Positions 23,485-25,378 of a stretch of 25,378 bases of DNA are shown here, piece after piece. A program made the translations under genes and the position numbers. How positions within the stretch are numbered: position 1 is the stretch's first letter; the number at the start of each line of letters is the position of its first letter. Source of the stretch: JAXHUM01 sp034189325. Lineage in GTDB: Bacteria; Desulfobacterota; DSM-4660; Desulfatiglandales; Desulfatiglandaceae. Location: the NCBI GenBank assembly GCA_034189325.1, contig JAXHUM010000106.1, positions 1 through 25,378 of the forward strand. Direction: 5' to 3'. The notes beneath the pieces are model-generated. The model had not been told where the DNA came from and did no database searches. It saw nothing but the letters and a program-made list of their open reading frames with translations.

Positions 23485-24366
23485 TTACACCTTTCCTTCT
23501 GCTTTAAGTTTCTTGTAGGTAGCTTTTCCTTCCATCCATCTGTCATATGCCTCGCCCTCCACAAAGGGCTGCTCTTTTGTGAAGACCTTGTCTTTCCAGG
23601 CATCGCCGGACGGCCACTTGAAGGGTGTCTGAACGGTCGTTCGAGGTTCCTTAGCGGTCTCCAAGAGATCCAGGGCCATACTGACGATTTTGAGCTGCAT
23701 ATCGGCGTTGAAAGGCTCGCCGCAAGGATTGCCCAGTGGAAAATCACTGAACACAAACCTCGCCACGCCGCAGTTCTCTATGATGTCCCGGGCGCATCCA
23801 AACATGACCGTTGGGATGCCATTGGCCTCCAGATGACGGGCGACCAGACTCACGGTCTGGTGACAGACCGGTCAGACAGGCGTAAATAGCGCTATATCAA
23901 CCTTATCCTCCCGGCATCTCTTCAGGACTTCAGGGGCATCCACCTCGAGAGTACGCCGTTGGCTGTAATTTGTATAGACACCATGAAAGCGTGCTGCCAG
24001 ACTCTTGAGCTTCCCGGCGGCTACCAGCTCTTGAAGTCGTGTGATCGGGAAGTAGGAGTTCACGTCGTCGAGGTTCGTCGCGTACTTGTCATAATGTTCC
24101 TGTCGGCTGTAAAGATCGGCGACGTTAGTATCCGAAGGAATCGAATAAACGCTTCCCACAAGGAAATTATGGGTAGGATCTTTATCATCATCTTCCGATC
24201 TGATCGCCACGTCACTGGTCGAAACAAGTGTGAGACAGCACTCAGAGAGGGGCTTTTTCAACTCGGCAAAGGGGACATCGTCAAAATGCGCCCATTTGTA
24301 AGGGTTATCATAACCTTCCGACAGGTAATATTCGCGAGTCTTGTCAATATATCTTACGTAACTCAT
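23485..24366 (-). CDS. selenoprotein, glycine/sarcosine/betaine (or D-proline) reductase B-like, with UGA-encoded Sec
   Basis: One 293-residue protein interrupted by an in-frame TGA at 23874-23872 (codon 165). Both sides are in the same frame and read FTPV-U-P-V-C-HQTVSLVARHL, giving a U165-x-x-C168 redox motif at the end of a Rossmann-like strand. Residues beyond (GIPTVMFG, FPLGNPCGEPFN) continue the same family. The N-terminus MSYVRYIDKTREYY and WAHFDDVPFAEL resemble the selenoprotein B family of glycine/D-proline reductases; most relatives I recall carry Cys or Sec at this site. The ATG at 24366 has a strong AAAGGAGG. A SECIS-like hairpin follows the UGA at the right distance. The in-operon glutaredoxin supports a redox role. 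The substrate is unknown. Standard gene callers would report two broken genes. Confidence 0.9.
23843..23861 (-). promoter_or_regulatory. bacterial SECIS element
   Basis: On the minus strand ACCAGAC (23861-23855), loop CGTGA and GTCTGGT (23849-23843) form a perfect 7-bp hairpin inside the coding sequence. The apical loop begins 17 nt after the UGA and has G as its second base, matching the bSECIS rules for distance and loop G. A competing 6-bp hairpin CGGTCT/AGACCG begins earlier. Confidence 0.75.
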
Positions 24367-24434
24367 TTTATCCTCCTTTGTTAAATGTTATGAGAGATAC
24401 CCTTTTTGAGCAAAAGCTCACCCGAAACGAACCA

Positions 24435-24453
24435 CAGAATCAAAATCATTCTC
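24435..24453. promoter_or_regulatory. possible Fur-like box upstream of the selenoprotein operon
   Basis: On the minus strand GAGAATGATTTTGATTCTG matches the 19-bp Fur consensus at about 13 of 19 positions and is partly palindromic. It lies about 70 nt before the selenoprotein start, just downstream of the TonB-like gene. A weak call. Confidence 0.25.
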
Positions 24454-24478
24454 ACTTCTACGCATCACACCCCTTTCT

Positions 24479-25171
24479 TCAGATCAATTTAAAGACAACA
24501 TCCACCTTCAACGAAATCTCTCCATGGAACAGATGGGCCGGGGGCCTCGGAAAGGGTGAGGCCTTCCTGACGGCATCAACCGCCGCCTGATCCAGCGCCC
24601 TGTTTCCTGCGCTTTTTATGATGTCAACTGAGGAAACCTCGCCATCCTGCTTAATAATAAAATGGATCCTTGTTCGCCCTTCGGCTTGCGTCGGTCTTGC
24701 TGCATCAGGGTACTTTTTGTAATACTCTATTCGGCGCAAGACCATATCAAAGTAACTGTTTTGTGTCATATAATCGGTTGAAGGCCCCTCAAGAGGCACC
24801 CATTTGCCGATTTTCAAATCGGGAATAGCAGGGATCTGAGATCCACTGATCTTTTTTCCAGGAACAGTCGGAAAGGCCCTTTGATCCGTTTCGAGGTTTA
24901 TCGGTTCGAGTAATGGCATTGGCGGATCGTAGGCCATGGGCCTTTCCATAGCTTTTAAAAGAGGTTTTTCTGCCTGTCTGTGACGGGGTCTTGGAATATC
25001 CCTTGGTTCCTGTGTGGAGAGATCTTCTAATGCGAATTCGATATAGGTCATGGCACTCGAGGTGTATAGGTTCGCGACGTGGGCAAATACTAAAACATGA
25101 ATGCCGAAAGAGACGATGATGAGACCGTTCAAAAGCCAGTTGGGTCTGTGTGTATTGGGTTTCGATCCCAT
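24479..25171 (-). CDS. TonB-family energy transducer
   Basis: A 230-residue TonB-like protein. A short N-terminus leads to one transmembrane helix at about 12-33 that keeps the SxxxH motif (Ser21, His25) used to couple to ExbB/ExbD. A proline-rich periplasmic linker (about 55-130) and a C-terminal TonB domain (about 140-230) follow, with YYKKYPDAAR, GRTRIHFIIKQDGEVSSVDIIKSAG and ALDQAAVDAVRKASPFPRPP. It would transmit proton-motive energy to outer-membrane receptors. No exbB/exbD is visible; they may lie beyond the window or elsewhere. It has no strong ribosome-binding site at ATG 25171. It precedes the selenoprotein operon by 112 nt on the same strand. Confidence 0.88.
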   Translation of the reverse strand: MGSKPNTHRPNWLLNGLIIVSFGIHVLVFAHVANLYTSSAMTYIEFALEDLSTQEPRDIPRPRHRQAEKPLLKAMERPMAYDPPMPLLEPINLETDQRAFPTVPGKKISGSQIPAIPDLKIGKWVPLEGPSTDYMTQNSYFDMVLRRIEYYKKYPDAARPTQAEGRTRIHFIIKQDGEVSSVDIIKSAGNRALDQAAVDAVRKASPFPRPPAHLFHGEISLKVDVVFKLI

Positions 25172-25289
25172 AAAGATCTTAACGCCTTAAACGAAGTCCT
25201 GTCAAATACTTCTTCGCTCGCGCATCCGGTTTCTCCCAAAATGTGGGAGCAGATAGGCCGAGGTTCTTTTCTCGGATTCGCCGCGATTT

Positions 25290-25314
25290 GAGGTCGGCGT
25301 CGGCCTCGATTTTT
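25290..25314 (+). terminator. possible weak intrinsic terminator
   Basis: GAGGTCG (25290-25296), loop GCGT and CGGCCTC (25301-25307) form a 7-bp stem with one G-U pair, followed by GA and a run of five T. No plus-strand gene ends nearby in the window, so its purpose is unclear. Confidence 0.3.
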
Positions 25315-25333
25315 CCCGGCCTTCGATCCGTCA

Positions 25334-25378
25334 GTTCACCAGATCTTCTCTGTTGCCAGACAGAGCCTCCCAGCCCCT
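25334..25378. repeat. 45-bp dispersed repeat, copy 2 (at window edge)
   Basis: Direct repeat of 20273-20317 (41 of 45 identical). The match runs to the last base, so the repeat unit may extend past the window. On the minus strand this copy reads RGWEALSGNREDLVN followed by a stop, without internal stops. Confidence 0.65.

Noticed and set aside
23872..24366. A complete 164-aa protein ending at TGA, with a separate 122-aa gene after it
   Set aside because: Both parts are in the same frame, the second lacks its own ribosome-binding site, and the TGA sits in a U-x-x-C context with a SECIS-like hairpin, so they are one selenoprotein.

Overview
The window looks like a chromosomal segment of an anaerobic bacterium, most likely a deltaproteobacterium in the broad sense (Desulfobacterota). 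Pointers are the futalosine route to menaquinone, a selenoprotein of the glycine/proline reductase B type, a CoA-disulfide-reductase-like flavoprotein with a rhodanese tail, a PAS/sigma-54 activator, and soluble PAS and GAF histidine kinases. This assignment is inference from gene content. No phage or plasmid backbone is seen, only small mobile-element debris.

Layout. Positions 1-117 hold an initiator tRNA-Met (minus strand) with a good sigma-70 promoter. A minus-strand block (161-4604) carries xerD, a hypothetical gene and a PAS histidine kinase, then a 141-bp MITE-like element, then an M24 aminopeptidase. An RNB-family ribonuclease (4784-6772) is divergent from the peptidase. purB and a coiled-coil membrane protein (6823-8941) lie on the minus strand, followed by tRNA-Arg(CCG) and an HD-domain gene. 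A gene-poor stretch (10062-10870) precedes the mqn operon on the plus strand: mqnE-mqnA-mqnC-mqnD-mqnB plus a truncated mqnP/ubiA-like remnant, ended by a strong intrinsic terminator. Next, on the minus strand, come a CoADR-rhodanese flavoprotein and the PAS/sigma-54 activator upstream of it, with shared GCGCTA-type motifs. A repeat-bearing intergenic region (19651-20418) follows, then a GAF histidine kinase and a DHH phosphoesterase, a spacer with a tRNA 5' fragment, a selenoprotein-glutaredoxin pair, and a TonB-like protein. The window ends inside a second copy of a 45-bp repeat.

How the genes work together. The mqn genes convert chorismate to 1,4-dihydroxy-6-naphthoate by the (amino)futalosine route. 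The prenylation step is represented here only by a decayed fragment, so a full MqnP is needed elsewhere. The most easily mis-annotated locus is 23485-24366: two reading frames separated by an in-frame TGA are one 293-residue selenoprotein (U-P-V-C motif). A 7-bp hairpin fitting the bacterial SECIS pattern lies just after the UGA, and a glutaredoxin gene follows 6 nt downstream, which suggests a thiol/selenol redox pair.
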